Positions 43,392-52,895 of a DNA stretch of 64,000 nucleotides are shown here, one piece after another. Both the position numbers and the translations under genes were made by a program. Location: positions 124,001 through 188,000 of the forward strand of contig NZ_JAPEMI010000001.1 of assembly GCF_026342835.1 (NCBI RefSeq). The letters are read 5' to 3'. Below the pieces are notes generated by a model. The model saw nothing but the letters and a program-made list of their open reading frames with translations, did not search any database and had not been told where the DNA came from. The number at the start of each line of letters is the position of its first letter. Positions within the stretch are counted from its first letter, which is position 1. This stretch comes from Streptomyces sp. NBC_00154 (GTDB lineage: Bacteria > Actinomycetota > Actinomycetes > Streptomycetales > Streptomycetaceae).

Positions 43392-45011
43392 CTAACCAGC
43401 TGTCACCCTTGCGTCCTCACGAATTATTTCGGCCGCCCGTTCGGCGATGGCCACCGTGGGCGCATGGGTGTGTCCACGGGTGATGCGTGGCATCACCGAG
43501 GCGTCGACCACCCGCAGCCCCGCCACGCCGCGCACCCGCAGCCGGGGGTCGGTCACCGAGGCCGCGTCCTCGCCCATCCTGCAGGTGCCGACCGGATGGT
43601 ATAGCGTCTCGGCTCCGGTACGGATCGCCTCGGCGAGACGCGTGTCGTCGACCGGGCCGGGGTACGGGCCCATCGGACCCGAGGTGTGCGCGGCCAGAGG
43701 CGCGGCGGCGAACAGGGACTCGGCGCGGCGGACTCCGGCGACCATGCGCTGCAGGTCCGACTCGGCGGTCAGATAGCCGGGGTCGATACGGACGCCCGGG
43801 GCGCCGTCGGCGTTCTCGCCGGTGTCCGGGTCCAGGGTGATACGGCCGGCGCTCTCGGGCTGGAGCAGAACCACGCCGATGGTGATGCCGTGTTCGGTCG
43901 GGGCGGTCAGACCGTGGTTGATGAACGGAGCCGGGGCAAATATCAGCTCCAGGTCGGGCGCGGCAAGTTCCGGGGTGGAGCGGATGAACGCCACCGCTTC
44001 GGCGAGGTTCGAGGTGAGCGGCCCACGACGCGCCAGCAGGAAGCGGCCGACATTGGCGAGACTGTCGGCTCCGGTCATGGTCACCGGCTGCGGACAGTGC
44101 ACGGTCACGGCGAAGGACAGATGGTCCTGGAGGTGACGGCCCACGTCCGGGGATGCGGCCCGCACCTCGATGCCGGACTCACGCAGCTGGTCCGGGTCGC
44201 CGATGCCGGAGCGAAGCAGCAGCTGCGGTGATCCGATCGCTCCGGCACTGAGGATGACCTCGCGGCGTGCGGTGAGCGTGGCCGCGCCGTGGCCGCCTTC
44301 GGTGACGACGCCGGTGACGCGGGTGGAGTCGTCGGCGTCGAAGGCCAGGCTGCGGATGCGGGTTCCGGTGAGGACGTCGAGGTTGGCGCGGCGGCCGGCC
44401 GGCTTGAGGTAGCCGTCGGCCGCGCTCCAGCGGCGGCCCCGGTGGACACTGACCGGGGTGAGGGCACTGCCACTGTGGTCGGGGGCGTTCAGCTCGGGCA
44501 GGAACGGCAGACCTTCCAGCGAGCAGGCGTCGAGGAAGGCGGCCGTCAGTGGGCTGGGGGCGCGTGGCGGCGAGATGAAGAGGGGACCCTCGGTGCCGTA
44601 CACCGTGCCGTCGCCGGTCGGACCGGTCCACCGCTCCGCTCGGCGGAAATACTGTACGAGCGCATCGTGGGACCAGTCCGCACCGGCTGACCCGGCCCAG
44701 GCGTCGTAGTCGTCGCGGTGCCCGCGGACCCACATCATGGCGTTGATCGACGAGCATCCGCCGAGGGTGTGGCCCCGGGGCCAGTACAGTTCCCGGCCGC
44801 CGAGGGCCGCTTGCTTCACCGTACTGAAGTCCCAGTCGTACGCGGTCTTGAAGAGCTTCGGGAAGGCGGCCGGAATCCGGATCTCCGGCTTTCGGTCACG
44901 CCCGCCCGACTCGACGAGCGCGACCCGGACGGTGGGGTCCTCGGAGAGTCGCGCGGCCAGCACACAGCCGGCCGACCCCGCCCCGACGACGATGTAGTCG
45001 TACTCGCTCAA
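43392..45011 (-). CDS. GMC family oxidoreductase (choline/alcohol dehydrogenase-like)
   Basis: A 539-aa FAD enzyme of the glucose-methanol-choline family. The FAD site is [20 protein letters not shown] at the N-terminus; [20 protein letters not shown] is the second signature and [18 protein letters not shown] the GMC signature 2. The C-terminal active-site His lies in [13 protein letters not shown], with a second His/Asn region at [10 protein letters not shown]. It oxidises a primary alcohol, perhaps choline or a polyol. Start 45011 gives the standard N-terminus. Two tRNA-like genes and a zinc-ribbon SDR gene follow closely on the same strand. Confidence 0.9.
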   Translation of the reverse strand: MSEYDYIVVGAGSAGCVLAARLSEDPTVRVALVESGGRDRKPEIRIPAAFPKLFKTAYDWDFSTVKQAALGGRELYWPRGHTLGGCSSINAMMWVRGHRDDYDAWAGSAGADWSHDALVQYFRRAERWTGPTGDGTVYGTEGPLFISPPRAPSPLTAAFLDACSLEGLPFLPELNAPDHSGSALTPVSVHRGRRWSAADGYLKPAGRRANLDVLTGTRIRSLAFDADDSTRVTGVVTEGGHGAATLTARREVILSAGAIGSPQLLLRSGIGDPDQLRESGIEVRAASPDVGRHLQDHLSFAVTVHCPQPVTMTGADSLANVGRFLLARRGPLTSNLAEAVAFIRSTPELAAPDLELIFAPAPFINHGLTAPTEHGITIGVVLLQPESAGRITLDPDTGENADGAPGVRIDPGYLTAESDLQRMVAGVRRAESLFAAAPLAAHTSGPMGPYPGPVDDTRLAEAIRTGAETLYHPVGTCRMGEDAASVTDPRLRVRGVAGLRVVDASVMPRITRGHTHAPTVAIAERAAEIIREDARVTAG

Positions 45012-45078
45012 CTCGGCTCCTCCTGGACTGTGGACTCAGGAACACGCAGGGCCGAATTGTGGCACGTACAGGGGAAGT

Positions 45079-45333
45079 TCAGGCCTGCTTGCGCTCAACT
45101 CTGCGCAGCCGTTCCCGCTCCTTCTCCGAGAGGCCGCCCCAGACGCCGAACCGCTCGTCGTTGTCGAGGGCGTACTCCAGGCAGGCCTCCCGGCCCTCGC
45201 AGGCGTTGCACAACTGCTTGGCCTCACGTGTGGAGCTGCCGGGGGCAGGGAAGAAGAATTCGGGTCCCGCTTGCGCGCACAGCGCTGTCTCCTGCCAGGC
45301 GAGTGCCGGGTCGGTCACGGTGTTGATCAGCAT
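45079..45333 (-). CDS. WhiB-like (Wbl) iron-sulfur transcription factor
   Basis: An 84-aa Wbl protein that binds a [4Fe-4S] cluster and usually partners the main sigma factor. The four cluster Cys are in ALCAQAG and LCNACEGREAC (C..CxxCx5C). The turn GVWGGL is present, followed by a basic C-terminus (SEKERERLRRVERKQA). ATG 45333 is preferred, because the promoter's -10 box lies just upstream. A TTG at 45372 would place the start in the promoter and add a TTA codon. Which Wbl paralogue it is cannot be fixed. Confidence 0.88.
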   Translation of the reverse strand: MLINTVTDPALAWQETALCAQAGPEFFFPAPGSSTREAKQLCNACEGREACLEYALDNDERFGVWGGLSEKERERLRRVERKQA

Positions 45334-45353
45334 GGCGGACACAGTGCCCGGTC

Positions 45354-45383
45354 GTGATAAACGACTGATCAACGACGCATCAA
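45354..45383 (-). promoter_or_regulatory. Putative promoter of the Wbl gene
   Basis: Read leftward, TTGATG (45378-45383) and TATCAC (45354-45359) are spaced 18 bases, with the Wbl ATG about 20 bases beyond. This supports 45333 as the start codon. Confidence 0.45.
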
Positions 45384-45406
45384 TGCGGAGCTCGCACGGC
45401 CTCCGG

Positions 45407-46207
45407 TCAGCTCCCCGGCGTCCCGGCGCTCTTGATCACCGCGAAGTGTGCCCCGTACGGATCGGCGACATTGGCGAGCGTGCCCACGCCTTGCACGTCC
45501 ATGGGTTCCAGCGTCAGCTTGCCGCCCAGCCGCTCGACGTCCGCGACCGCGGCGTCGCAGTCGTCGACTTCGAAGTACGGCAGCCAGTGCGGTCCCAGAA
45601 CGGCCTGGGTCGGAACGGTGTTGAGGGGTACGATCCCGCCGAAGTCGGCCTCGTCGCCGCCACCCTCGGTGCGGATCGCAGTGTAGGACCCACCGCCGCC
45701 GGGGAACGGCATCCGGGCGGTGTCCCACCCGAAGACAGCGCGGTAGAACGCGGCGGCCGCGGGCACGTCCGGGGTGTACAGCTCGGCCCAGCAGAGCGTG
45801 CGCGCAACGCCCACCGCGCCCAGGCCCGGGACCTTTCTCGGCTGCCAGGTCCCGAAGTACGCCCCGCCTCGGTCGGTGAAGCCGCCCATCCGGCCGAAAT
45901 CGAGGATGTCCATCGGCGGGAAGGGCACCGTGCCGCGGGCCTGCTCGACCGACTTCGCCGTGGCATCGACGTCAGGCGTCCGGAAGTAGACCGACCAGGA
46001 CGACTTCGCCTGCTCCGGCGGGACGGTCATCGCGCCCGCGACCGACTTCCCGTCCAGCATGAACATCCCGTATCCACCGGTCTCGGGACCGCCGGGCACG
46101 AATTCCCAGCCGAAGAGGCCTCGGTAGAAGGTGGTGGCCCCATCGAGGTCGGGCGTGCCGAGATCGAGCCAATTGGGGGATCCGGTGACAAAATCGGTGG
46201 TCAGCAT
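45407..46207 (-). CDS. VOC (glyoxalase/bleomycin-resistance fold) two-domain protein
   Basis: A 266-aa protein made of two tandem VOC domains. Each starts with a similar strand: SPNWLDLGTPDLDGATTFYR then RTLCWAELYTPDVPAAAAFY, and each ends in a GAYFGT/GAHFAV strand. Two-domain VOC proteins of this sort are common in Streptomyces and are annotated as glyoxalase or hydroxylase-like; the metal and substrate are unknown. A ribosome-binding GGAG lies before ATG 46207. It is divergent from the 287-aa gene to the right. Confidence 0.85.
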   Translation of the reverse strand: MLTTDFVTGSPNWLDLGTPDLDGATTFYRGLFGWEFVPGGPETGGYGMFMLDGKSVAGAMTVPPEQAKSSWSVYFRTPDVDATAKSVEQARGTVPFPPMDILDFGRMGGFTDRGGAYFGTWQPRKVPGLGAVGVARTLCWAELYTPDVPAAAAFYRAVFGWDTARMPFPGGGGSYTAIRTEGGGDEADFGGIVPLNTVPTQAVLGPHWLPYFEVDDCDAAVADVERLGGKLTLEPMDVQGVGTLANVADPYGAHFAVIKSAGTPGS

Positions 46208-46486
46208 CGCGCGGCTCCTTCAGCGAGTCCCGTACCTGTACTGCAGCGGTATCTCCTGACCTTCCGAGTCTTGCACCGGGCACCGACAACCGCGGTCCGC
46301 GCAACGCCGGAATCCATTGCGCCGGAGCACGGCCCTCATGGATGATCGGCGCATGACGACCAGAAAGGCCCATGCCTCGTAGGCGCCCCCTGCTCCGCCC
46401 CTCGGCCCACGCGCCACCGGTCCGTGCTCTCTTCCGCAGCCGACCGGTTCACATTCCGCGTTCTTGCACTCCTGCCGAGGAGCACC

Positions 46487-47350
46487 ATGGAGTCCCTTCG
46501 CCTGACCCCGTATGCCCGTCTGCCGCACAGCTATCAGGGTCTGCACATGATGAGCAGCACCGTCGACGCGTACGGGCGCACGCACTGGCTGCTGGCCGAA
46601 CACACCCCTCAGCGGGGGGCGTCCGATCCGTACGACGCCACGGTGGTCACCGCGGACGACGGCCGTTCGTACGAGACACACCTCAGCGCTGTGCAGCTGA
46701 ACTGCCCCGCCGTCGACGCACTGCCGGACGGCGGCTTCGTACTGGCGGACAGCCGCAGCACCATCGACCAGCAGCATGTGCAGGTCTTCGACGCGCTGGG
46801 CCGGTCGTCCTGGACGTTCCGGATGGGTGACGCCATCGCGCATCTGATCGCCGACGAGGCAGGCGATCTGTGGGTGGGCTATTTCGATGAGGGGGTGTAC
46901 GGCAAGGATTCCCTCAGCCACCCGGGACTGCGCCGCTGGAGCAGCACCGGCGAACCACTCTGGTCGTTCAGCCCCGGCCCCGGGCTCATCGACATGTCGG
47001 ACTGCGGGGCGCTGAACGTCGACGGCGGGACTGCCTGGGCCTGCCCGTTCATGCACTACCCGCTGATCGAGGTCCGCGGCGACGGGACCGTACATGTGCG
47101 CCCCACATCGGTGAGCGGTGTACGTGGTCTCGCGGTGGACGGCGAGCGGGTCGTCTTCCTGACCGGCAACAGCACGCTGGAACACGGCCGGATCACCGAG
47201 ACGGCTGTCGAGCCGACGCGGCCGACGACGTCGCTGGTCCGGCCGGACGGCAAGGTGCCGGGCCCGAGCGCGGTGGTCTGCCGAGGCTCCCGTATCCATC
47301 TGCGGGAGCGCGGGGGCACGGACTGGTCGGTGGTCGACCTCGGCGCGTAG
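46487..47350 (+). CDS. Uncharacterised propeller-like protein
   Basis: A 287-aa protein I cannot name. It is beta-rich with repeats such as DALPDGGFVLADSR, EAGDLWVGYFDEGVYG and GLAVDGERVVFLTGN, suggesting a beta-propeller. No signal peptide is seen (MESLRLTPYARLPHSYQGL), so it is likely cytoplasmic. ATG 46487 has GAGGAGC upstream. Its upstream 280 bases hold the divergent promoters; nothing else is visible there. The gene converges on the S1-protein gene with only 29 bases between stops. Confidence 0.6.
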   Translation: MESLRLTPYARLPHSYQGLHMMSSTVDAYGRTHWLLAEHTPQRGASDPYDATVVTADDGRSYETHLSAVQLNCPAVDALPDGGFVLADSRSTIDQQHVQVFDALGRSSWTFRMGDAIAHLIADEAGDLWVGYFDEGVYGKDSLSHPGLRRWSSTGEPLWSFSPGPGLIDMSDCGALNVDGGTAWACPFMHYPLIEVRGDGTVHVRPTSVSGVRGLAVDGERVVFLTGNSTLEHGRITETAVEPTRPTTSLVRPDGKVPGPSAVVCRGSRIHLRERGGTDWSVVDLGA

Positions 47351-47379
47351 TTCCGCCGCCGTCCGCCCCCGCTCCGAGA

Positions 47380-48882
47380 TCAGAGGCGAGTCTGCCGGTG
47401 CGACAGGCCCATGCGATGGCGCTCGCGGTCCACCTCGGTGATCTTCACGACGAGCTCGTCCCCGACCGTCACGACGTCCTCTGGCCTCTCCACCGTTCCT
47501 TCGGCCAACTCGGAGTTGTGGACCAGCCCTTCGAACCCGTCCTCTTCGCCGCCGATGCGGACGAACGCACCGAAGGGAACCAGTTTCGTGACGCGCCCCG
47601 AGACGATCTCACCGACGCGCGACACGAACGACGGCAGCGGGTCCTCCAGCAGCGCCTTCCGGGAGAGGGAGATCCGCTCCCGGGCGAGATCCACATCCAG
47701 GACCTCTACGGTGACCTCCTGACCGACTTCGACGACATCGGTGTACTGCGCGAATGACTGCCAAGACAGTTCGGCGGCATTGATCATGCCCTCCGTCCCG
47801 CCGATGTCGACGAACACGCCGTAGGGGGCGATCGAGGTGACGGTGCCGGTACGGATCTCGCCGCGGGTCACTTTGCGGAGGGCGGACCAGCGGATGTCGC
47901 TCGGCGTCGGATCCGTTCTCCACCGGGCCCGGAGCACACCGTCCTGGTCCGGCAGCACGGCGGTGAACAGCGGCTCTTGCTCGCGCTCGTCGACGAGAAG
48001 GGACATGGCCCCCACTGCTCGGGCGCCGGCCAGCTTCGTTCTCAGGGCGGCCGCGGGCGCCTCATGGGCGATGAAGCTGCTGATTCGTCCGGCCGCGTCC
48101 GCCATGACGAACTCGACGCTGTACTCGTCGGGAAGCGCGCCGAGCACGGCATCGACGTCAGGAGACAGGAAGTCCGGCCACACAGTCAGCCACGCGCGAG
48201 GAGCGAGTCCGGCCCGGACGTCTTCGATACCGGCGCGGGTGACGCGGTGCCAGCGGGTGGCATTCCCCACATAGCCTTCTTCAAGGAGCAGCGTCCCGCC
48301 CCTGGGTACGGTCAGGTACAGGAGCTGCCAGAAGTCGTCGTCCGCCGGCCGCTGTTCCACGGACTGGTGCTCGAAGTCCGGGACGTAGGGGGACGCTTCT
48401 ATGCGCTCCGGGAACAGTCCCCCTGCGCGGGTACGAGCCACAGCCCCGTCGCAGGGCTCGCTGCTGGACACGTAGACATACTGGTCGTACCCGACGTGTA
48501 CGGCAAATATGCCCTCCGCCTCCAGTCGGCACCAGGCTCCGTTGTCGCGGAGCATGGCCCGGACGAGTTCCAGTCCCACCGCGACGGGTACCTCCGCTCC
48601 GTCGTGGTAACCGGTGAGGCCGGGCGGGAGGAGCCCGGCCAGGCCGTGTCCGGCGATCGGTGCCTCCAGGCCGAAGTTGATGTACCCGGTGATCTCCGGT
48701 TCCCTGATCGTCAGGTGGTGGATTCCGGTGTCCTCGGCAAACGCGGCCACCGACTCCAGATAGGCGGACTCGACCGGCCCATGGTCACTGACCGAGTCCT
48801 CGGCACCGGTGTACCTGCCGTATGTGTCGCGGTCGGAGGGGTCGTACTTGGTGATCCGGTAGCAGAATGGGTAGGGGCTCAC
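47380..48882 (-). CDS. S1-repeat RNA-binding protein with unknown N-terminal domain
   Basis: A 500-aa protein. Residues 1-about 330 form an uncharacterised region beginning SPYPFCYRITKYDPSDRDTY. Two S1 domains follow: GTVTSIAPYGVFVDIGGTEG near residue 355 and GRVTKLVPFGAFVRIGGEED near residue 435. Each has the ISLSRK/RMGLSHR-type ending. It should bind RNA or ribosomes; the N-terminal part may sense something or bind a partner. The GTG at 48882 is the first plausible start. It is convergent with the propeller-like gene and divergent from the helicase gene. Confidence 0.75.
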   Translation of the reverse strand: MSPYPFCYRITKYDPSDRDTYGRYTGAEDSVSDHGPVESAYLESVAAFAEDTGIHHLTIREPEITGYINFGLEAPIAGHGLAGLLPPGLTGYHDGAEVPVAVGLELVRAMLRDNGAWCRLEAEGIFAVHVGYDQYVYVSSSEPCDGAVARTRAGGLFPERIEASPYVPDFEHQSVEQRPADDDFWQLLYLTVPRGGTLLLEEGYVGNATRWHRVTRAGIEDVRAGLAPRAWLTVWPDFLSPDVDAVLGALPDEYSVEFVMADAAGRISSFIAHEAPAAALRTKLAGARAVGAMSLLVDEREQEPLFTAVLPDQDGVLRARWRTDPTPSDIRWSALRKVTRGEIRTGTVTSIAPYGVFVDIGGTEGMINAAELSWQSFAQYTDVVEVGQEVTVEVLDVDLARERISLSRKALLEDPLPSFVSRVGEIVSGRVTKLVPFGAFVRIGGEEDGFEGLVHNSELAEGTVERPEDVVTVGDELVVKITEVDRERHRMGLSHRQTRL

Positions 48883-49288
48883 GGCGGGAGCGTACGACGC
48901 ACCTCCTGCCGACCGCACCGCAGTTCGCCGTCTCACATCGCACTGCCGCCGCGTCGGAGGCAGTGCATCCGCCCCGGCACCACAGAGACTCCGGCAGCCT
49001 CGGTGCTGGACGGCGCAGGTCATGAGCGGGTCGCTCCGGCGGTGCGGGCGACGTCCGAGCTGATCACGCAGGCGCGCACCGAGTGGTTCCTGACGCAGGC
49101 GCGGACCTGTGCGCGGGGCGTGGAGGTCCTGCCGCTCGTCCCGGTCGAACGCCGCCCGCCCGCACCCTGACCGTCCACCGTTACCGGCCCGCCCGGCCGT
49201 CCCTGTCATCGGCCCGTGGCACGATATGTCTCACTCGGGCAGGTGTCGGGCAAGACGGCAGCGGGGCTGCGCGGACAGAGGAACTTAC
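48883..49288. other. Intergenic region with possible coding relic
   Basis: About 400 bases between divergent genes. One rightward frame ending at 49170 reads RATSELITQARTEWFLTQAR and has coding-like codon choice, but no convincing start. It may be the tail of a lost gene. TATGTC at 49225-49230 could be a -10 box for the helicase gene. No RNA gene or strong repeat was seen. Confidence 0.3.
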
Positions 49289-51481
49289 ATGACAGAGGCC
49301 GGGGAGACGGATACCGGGGCTCCGACGGGGAAGGCCGCCCGGGAGTTGCTCGCGCGCGCCGAGCAGCTGCTGGGCGCCGCGCGTGCGGTGCTGTCCGATC
49401 ACACCCGCGCCGTCGAGGCCATACACGCCGAACTCACCCCGATCCTCGACTCCCTGATCCGCCGCGAGCTGGCCGCCATCCCGATCTCCCGGCTCAAGGA
49501 CGTCACCGAGGGCCGGTTGCGCATCGGCGCGGTCGAGCAGGCCGGTTACGCCACCGTCGGCCAGGTCCACGAGGCCAATCGGTACGAGCTCCGTCAGATT
49601 CCCGGCGTCGGTGCGCAGACCGCCGACCAGGTGCTGGCCGCCGCCGGGCAGATCGCCCACGCGGTCCGGGACACGGTCGCCGTCCGGATCGACGTGGAGG
49701 CGCCGGACGAGTCCACCACCGCCCTGATCACGGCCCTGCACCGGCTGGTCGAGGCCGGACCGGACGTCCGGCGGGCGGTGGATGCGGCCCGACGGCTCGT
49801 CGGCCGGCTGGAGCCGCTGCTGACGGAGGCCGGGCCGGCCCGTGGGCGGCTGCGCATGCTGTTCTCCGGCCGGCAGGCCCGCGCGACGGCGCTCGCCGCC
49901 GTCGCGTCCGTACGGACCGTCGTCACGGACGCGGCGGAGCGAGGACTTCCGCTGCTGTTCGGGCAGGTGTCGGTCGATCTGCTGCGGGCCCCGGAGTCGG
50001 ACGTCGCGGCCTGGGTCGACTTCGAGCTGCGGTCCGCCGAGTACTACAGCCTGCTCGCCGAGGTGTCGGGCAACGGCCCCGACCGGCACGCCGCCGAGGG
50101 GTTCCTCCCCTCCGGGATCGCGGACCGGGTGCGCGGGGTGCGGCTCGACGACGCGCACCTGCGGGTCTCGCTGCGCGGATACCAGTCGTTCGGCGCCCGT
50201 TTCGCGCTCGCGCAGAAGCGGGTGATTCTCGGCGACGAGATGGGGCTCGGCAAGACCGTGCAGGCCATTGCCGCGCTCGCGCACCTCTCGGCGCGGGGCG
50301 AGACGCACTTCCTGGTGGTGTGCCCGGCGAGCGTACTGATCAACTGGGCGCGCGAGGTCCGGGCCCGCTCCACGCTGCGGGTCCTGCCGGTGCACGGCCC
50401 CGAGCGGCAGGAGGCGTTCGCCGAGTGGCACGAGCGCGGCGGGGTCGCCCTCACCACGTTCGACGCTCTGCACACCCTGCCGGCCGCCCGGGACGGAGGG
50501 AGGCGGCCCGGCATGCTGGTCGTCGACGAGGCCCACTACGTCAAGAACCCGGCCACCCGCCGCTCGCGCGCGGTGTCCGGCTGGGCAGGACACACCGACC
50601 GGGTGCTCTTCCTGACCGGTACGCCGATGGAGAACCGCGTCGAGGAGTTCCGCAGCCTGGTCCGCCATCTCCAGCCCGAACTGGCCCCGTCCATCAGCAC
50701 CACCCATGGTGTCGCGGGTTCGCACGCCTTCCGCAGAGCCGTCGCCCCCGCCTATCTGCGCCGCAACCAGGAGGACGTGCTGACCGAACTCCCGGCACTG
50801 GTGCAGGTCGACGAGTGGGAGGAGTTCAGCGAGGCCGATCTTGCCGTCTACCGCGAGGCGGTCGCCGCCGGGCAGTTCATGCGGATGCGCCGTGCGGCGT
50901 ACGCCCGCCCCGAGACCTCGGCGAAGCTGAACCGGCTGCGCGAGCTGGTCACGGAGGCCGCCGGCAACGGGCTCAAGGTCGTCGTGTTCTCGTACTTCCG
51001 CGAGGTGCTCGCCACGGTCCGGGAAGCCCTGGGCGAAGGCATGTTCGGACCGGTCTCCGGCAACGTTCCGGCCGCCCGGCGACAGGGGCTGATCGACGAG
51101 TTCAGTGCCATGGACGGCCATGCGGTCCTCCTGAGCCAGATCCAGGCAGGGGGCGTCGGACTGAACATGCAGGCCGCGTCGGTGGTCATCCTCTGCGAGC
51201 CGCAGATCAAGCCGACGATGGAGCACCAGGCTGTGGCCCGCGCCCACCGGATGGGGCAGATACGCACGGTCCAGGTGCACCGGCTGCTCGCGACGGACAG
51301 TGTCGACCAGCGGATGCTGGACATCCTGGCCCGCAAGGAGCGGCTGTTCGACGCGTACGCACGGCGCAGCGATGTCGCCGAGACGACACCGGACGCCGTG
51401 GACGTGTCGGAGAGAAGCCTGGCCCGGCGCATCGTCGAGGAGGAACAGCTGCGCCTCGCGACGGGCACGACCGGAGGCTGA
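49289..51481 (+). CDS. SNF2-family DEAD/DEAH helicase with N-terminal helix-hairpin-helix
   Basis: A 730-aa protein. Residues about 65-125 form a helix-hairpin-helix-like DNA-binding unit (YELRQIPGVGAQTADQVLAA). The SNF2 ATPase starts near residue 310: GDEMGLGKTVQAIAALAHL (motif I), VVDEAHYVKNPATRRSRA (II), FLTGTPMENRVEEF (III), QAGGVGLNMQAASVVI (V) and QAVARAHRMGQIRTVQVHRL (VI). It should move or remodel DNA-protein complexes using ATP. The ATG at 49289 has GAGGA upstream. No nuclease or methylase is adjacent, so there is no sign of a restriction or defence island. Confidence 0.88.
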   Translation: MTEAGETDTGAPTGKAARELLARAEQLLGAARAVLSDHTRAVEAIHAELTPILDSLIRRELAAIPISRLKDVTEGRLRIGAVEQAGYATVGQVHEANRYELRQIPGVGAQTADQVLAAAGQIAHAVRDTVAVRIDVEAPDESTTALITALHRLVEAGPDVRRAVDAARRLVGRLEPLLTEAGPARGRLRMLFSGRQARATALAAVASVRTVVTDAAERGLPLLFGQVSVDLLRAPESDVAAWVDFELRSAEYYSLLAEVSGNGPDRHAAEGFLPSGIADRVRGVRLDDAHLRVSLRGYQSFGARFALAQKRVILGDEMGLGKTVQAIAALAHLSARGETHFLVVCPASVLINWAREVRARSTLRVLPVHGPERQEAFAEWHERGGVALTTFDALHTLPAARDGGRRPGMLVVDEAHYVKNPATRRSRAVSGWAGHTDRVLFLTGTPMENRVEEFRSLVRHLQPELAPSISTTHGVAGSHAFRRAVAPAYLRRNQEDVLTELPALVQVDEWEEFSEADLAVYREAVAAGQFMRMRRAAYARPETSAKLNRLRELVTEAAGNGLKVVVFSYFREVLATVREALGEGMFGPVSGNVPAARRQGLIDEFSAMDGHAVLLSQIQAGGVGLNMQAASVVILCEPQIKPTMEHQAVARAHRMGQIRTVQVHRLLATDSVDQRMLDILARKERLFDAYARRSDVAETTPDAVDVSERSLARRIVEEEQLRLATGTTGG

Positions 51482-51484
51482 TCC

Positions 51485-52501
51485 TCAGGACTTCTCAGCC
51501 TTCGGCGGGTCGGTCTTCATGTCGTGCATGTCATGCATGTCATGCATGTCGTGCGGGTCGTAGCCCGGGACCGTGCCGTCCGCCTTGGCGACCAGCAGCA
51601 GTCCGGCCATGCCCATGTCGGAGTGGCTCTGCACATGGCAGTGGTACATCCAGGCACCCGCGCCCACATGTTCGCCCGCGATGACCTGGAAGCCGAAGGA
51701 GTCCGCCGGGCCGACGATCTTCGTGTCGATGACCCGGCTGGGGTCGTCGGAGCCGGTGAGCAGCCCCGTGCGGTTGTCCGCCCAGCGATGACCGTGGATG
51801 TGGAAGGTGTGGTAGTACTCGCCGTGCGTGATCATGACCACTTCGAGCCGGTCACCCACGGTGGCCTCGAAGTTGGGGCTCTCGGTCGCCGGCTTGTTGT
51901 TGATCGTCATGTCGTTGAAGACGATGGTGATCGTCTTGTCCGGCAGGATGTCGCCCTTGCGCCGGACGATCACCGGACCGTACAGCCCCTTGCGGATGCC
52001 GCCCGAGCCGTGGTCCGTCCCGACGACATGGTCGTGATAGTGCCAGTAGCCCGCACTGCCCGGCTGCCAGGTGCCGTCCTTCCTGCGGCCCGGCGCATGG
52101 GTACGCCAGGTGTACGTGCGCGTGCCGCCCGGTTCGACGATGCTCTTGTTCATCCGGGTGCCGTCGCTCGCGATGTCGTAGTCGACGCCGTGCGCGTGGA
52201 GGCTGGCGGCCACATCCATGGTGTTCTCGAACTCGATGTGCAGGGTGTCGCCCTCGTTGATCTCGATGAGCGGCCCCGGGACCGTGGCCTTGCCCTTTTC
52301 GAACCCGTAGCCCATCCGACCGTCCGCCAGCTTCTCCGCGTACAGCTTGAGATGGCGGACCACGCCGCCCGCCGGAGCGGTTTTCGGCGGGGGCTCCGCC
52401 GAGCTGGCCTCGATCGTTCCGAGAGACAACGATGTCACTCCGGTCGCCGCGGCGACCCCGCCGCTCACCAAGAACCGGCGATTGAAGCTCCTTCGATCCA
52501 T
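51485..52501 (-). CDS. Two-domain small laccase (multicopper oxidase)
   Basis: A 338-aa secreted copper enzyme of the Streptomyces SLAC type. The N-terminus [20 protein letters not shown] is a Tat signal. Copper ligands are in [30 protein letters not shown] and [14 protein letters not shown]. Two cupredoxin domains, not three, make it a trimer-forming laccase. The C-terminus has four HDM units ([15 protein letters not shown]), a possible copper-binding tail, encoded by a 9-base tandem repeat (51519-51552). It oxidises phenols or handles copper outside the cell. The upstream region is AT-rich for this genome. Confidence 0.92.
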   Translation of the reverse strand: MDRRSFNRRFLVSGGVAAATGVTSLSLGTIEASSAEPPPKTAPAGGVVRHLKLYAEKLADGRMGYGFEKGKATVPGPLIEINEGDTLHIEFENTMDVAASLHAHGVDYDIASDGTRMNKSIVEPGGTRTYTWRTHAPGRRKDGTWQPGSAGYWHYHDHVVGTDHGSGGIRKGLYGPVIVRRKGDILPDKTITIVFNDMTINNKPATESPNFEATVGDRLEVVMITHGEYYHTFHIHGHRWADNRTGLLTGSDDPSRVIDTKIVGPADSFGFQVIAGEHVGAGAWMYHCHVQSHSDMGMAGLLLVAKADGTVPGYDPHDMHDMHDMHDMKTDPPKAEKS

Positions 52502-52895
52502 GTCGAACTCCCCACTTTCATAAGGGTATTTGCGGAGGTTTCCATAGACCGGCGGGGCGCATGTGATCCCCTGAGACGGGCCATACGGCAGCCGGGGGAT
52601 CTTCGTTTATCCATATTAAAGACAAATTTCGTGCCATTGCCGCCATAGCTATCGGTGAGTCGCGAAAAGAGGTCTAGCCTCATCGGCTGTTGCAGTGACT
52701 CCTTGCTGTTGCAGTGACCAAGAGGGGTTGTGAGCTGCCGTCGGTTTACTGAGCTGAAGTGAGTCGTAGTGAGCGGAAGTGAGTCCTGGCGGCGGATTCG
52801 CGGGGTGGGAACGGGGGTTCTGGGGCCGAATGGGTGACCTTGGTGGCTGTTGCTCGTTGGGCTGGGTGGCAGGGGTGCGGCCCTGAGGGGGTGAT
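52502..52895. other. Laccase promoter region and left flank of TnpB element
   Basis: Near the laccase start the DNA is unusually AT-rich (52600-52640) and has GATCCCC (52565-52571) facing GGGGATC (52595-52601). CTGTTGCAGTGAC is repeated (52687-52699 and 52706-52718). A 10-base tandem repeat follows (GAGCTGAAGT, GAGTCGTAGT, GAGCGGAAGT; 52751-52780), possibly the left end of the insertion sequence. No gene is seen. Confidence 0.5.

Noticed and set aside
43011..43604. Rightward open frame reading AGFEPTYPPRR and NRTGVLP-like text
   Set aside because: These phrases are what tRNA loci look like when translated; it reflects the two tRNA-like genes on the other strand.
45079..45372. Longer Wbl protein starting at TTG 45372 with a TTA codon (possible bldA control)
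   Set aside because: A promoter -10 box at 45354-45359 lies inside that extension, so ATG 45333 is the better start and the TTA codon is not translated.
49289..51481. SNF2 helicase as part of a defence island
   Set aside because: Neighbours are a laccase and an S1-domain protein; no nuclease, methylase or other defence gene is adjacent.
51519..51552. Short tandem repeats near the laccase stop as a CRISPR-like array
   Set aside because: The units are 9-base coding repeats giving HDM, with no spacers.
52687..52784. Direct repeats upstream of TnpB as an origin or iteron array
   Set aside because: Only two and three short units, no replication gene nearby; more likely insertion-sequence end or slippage.
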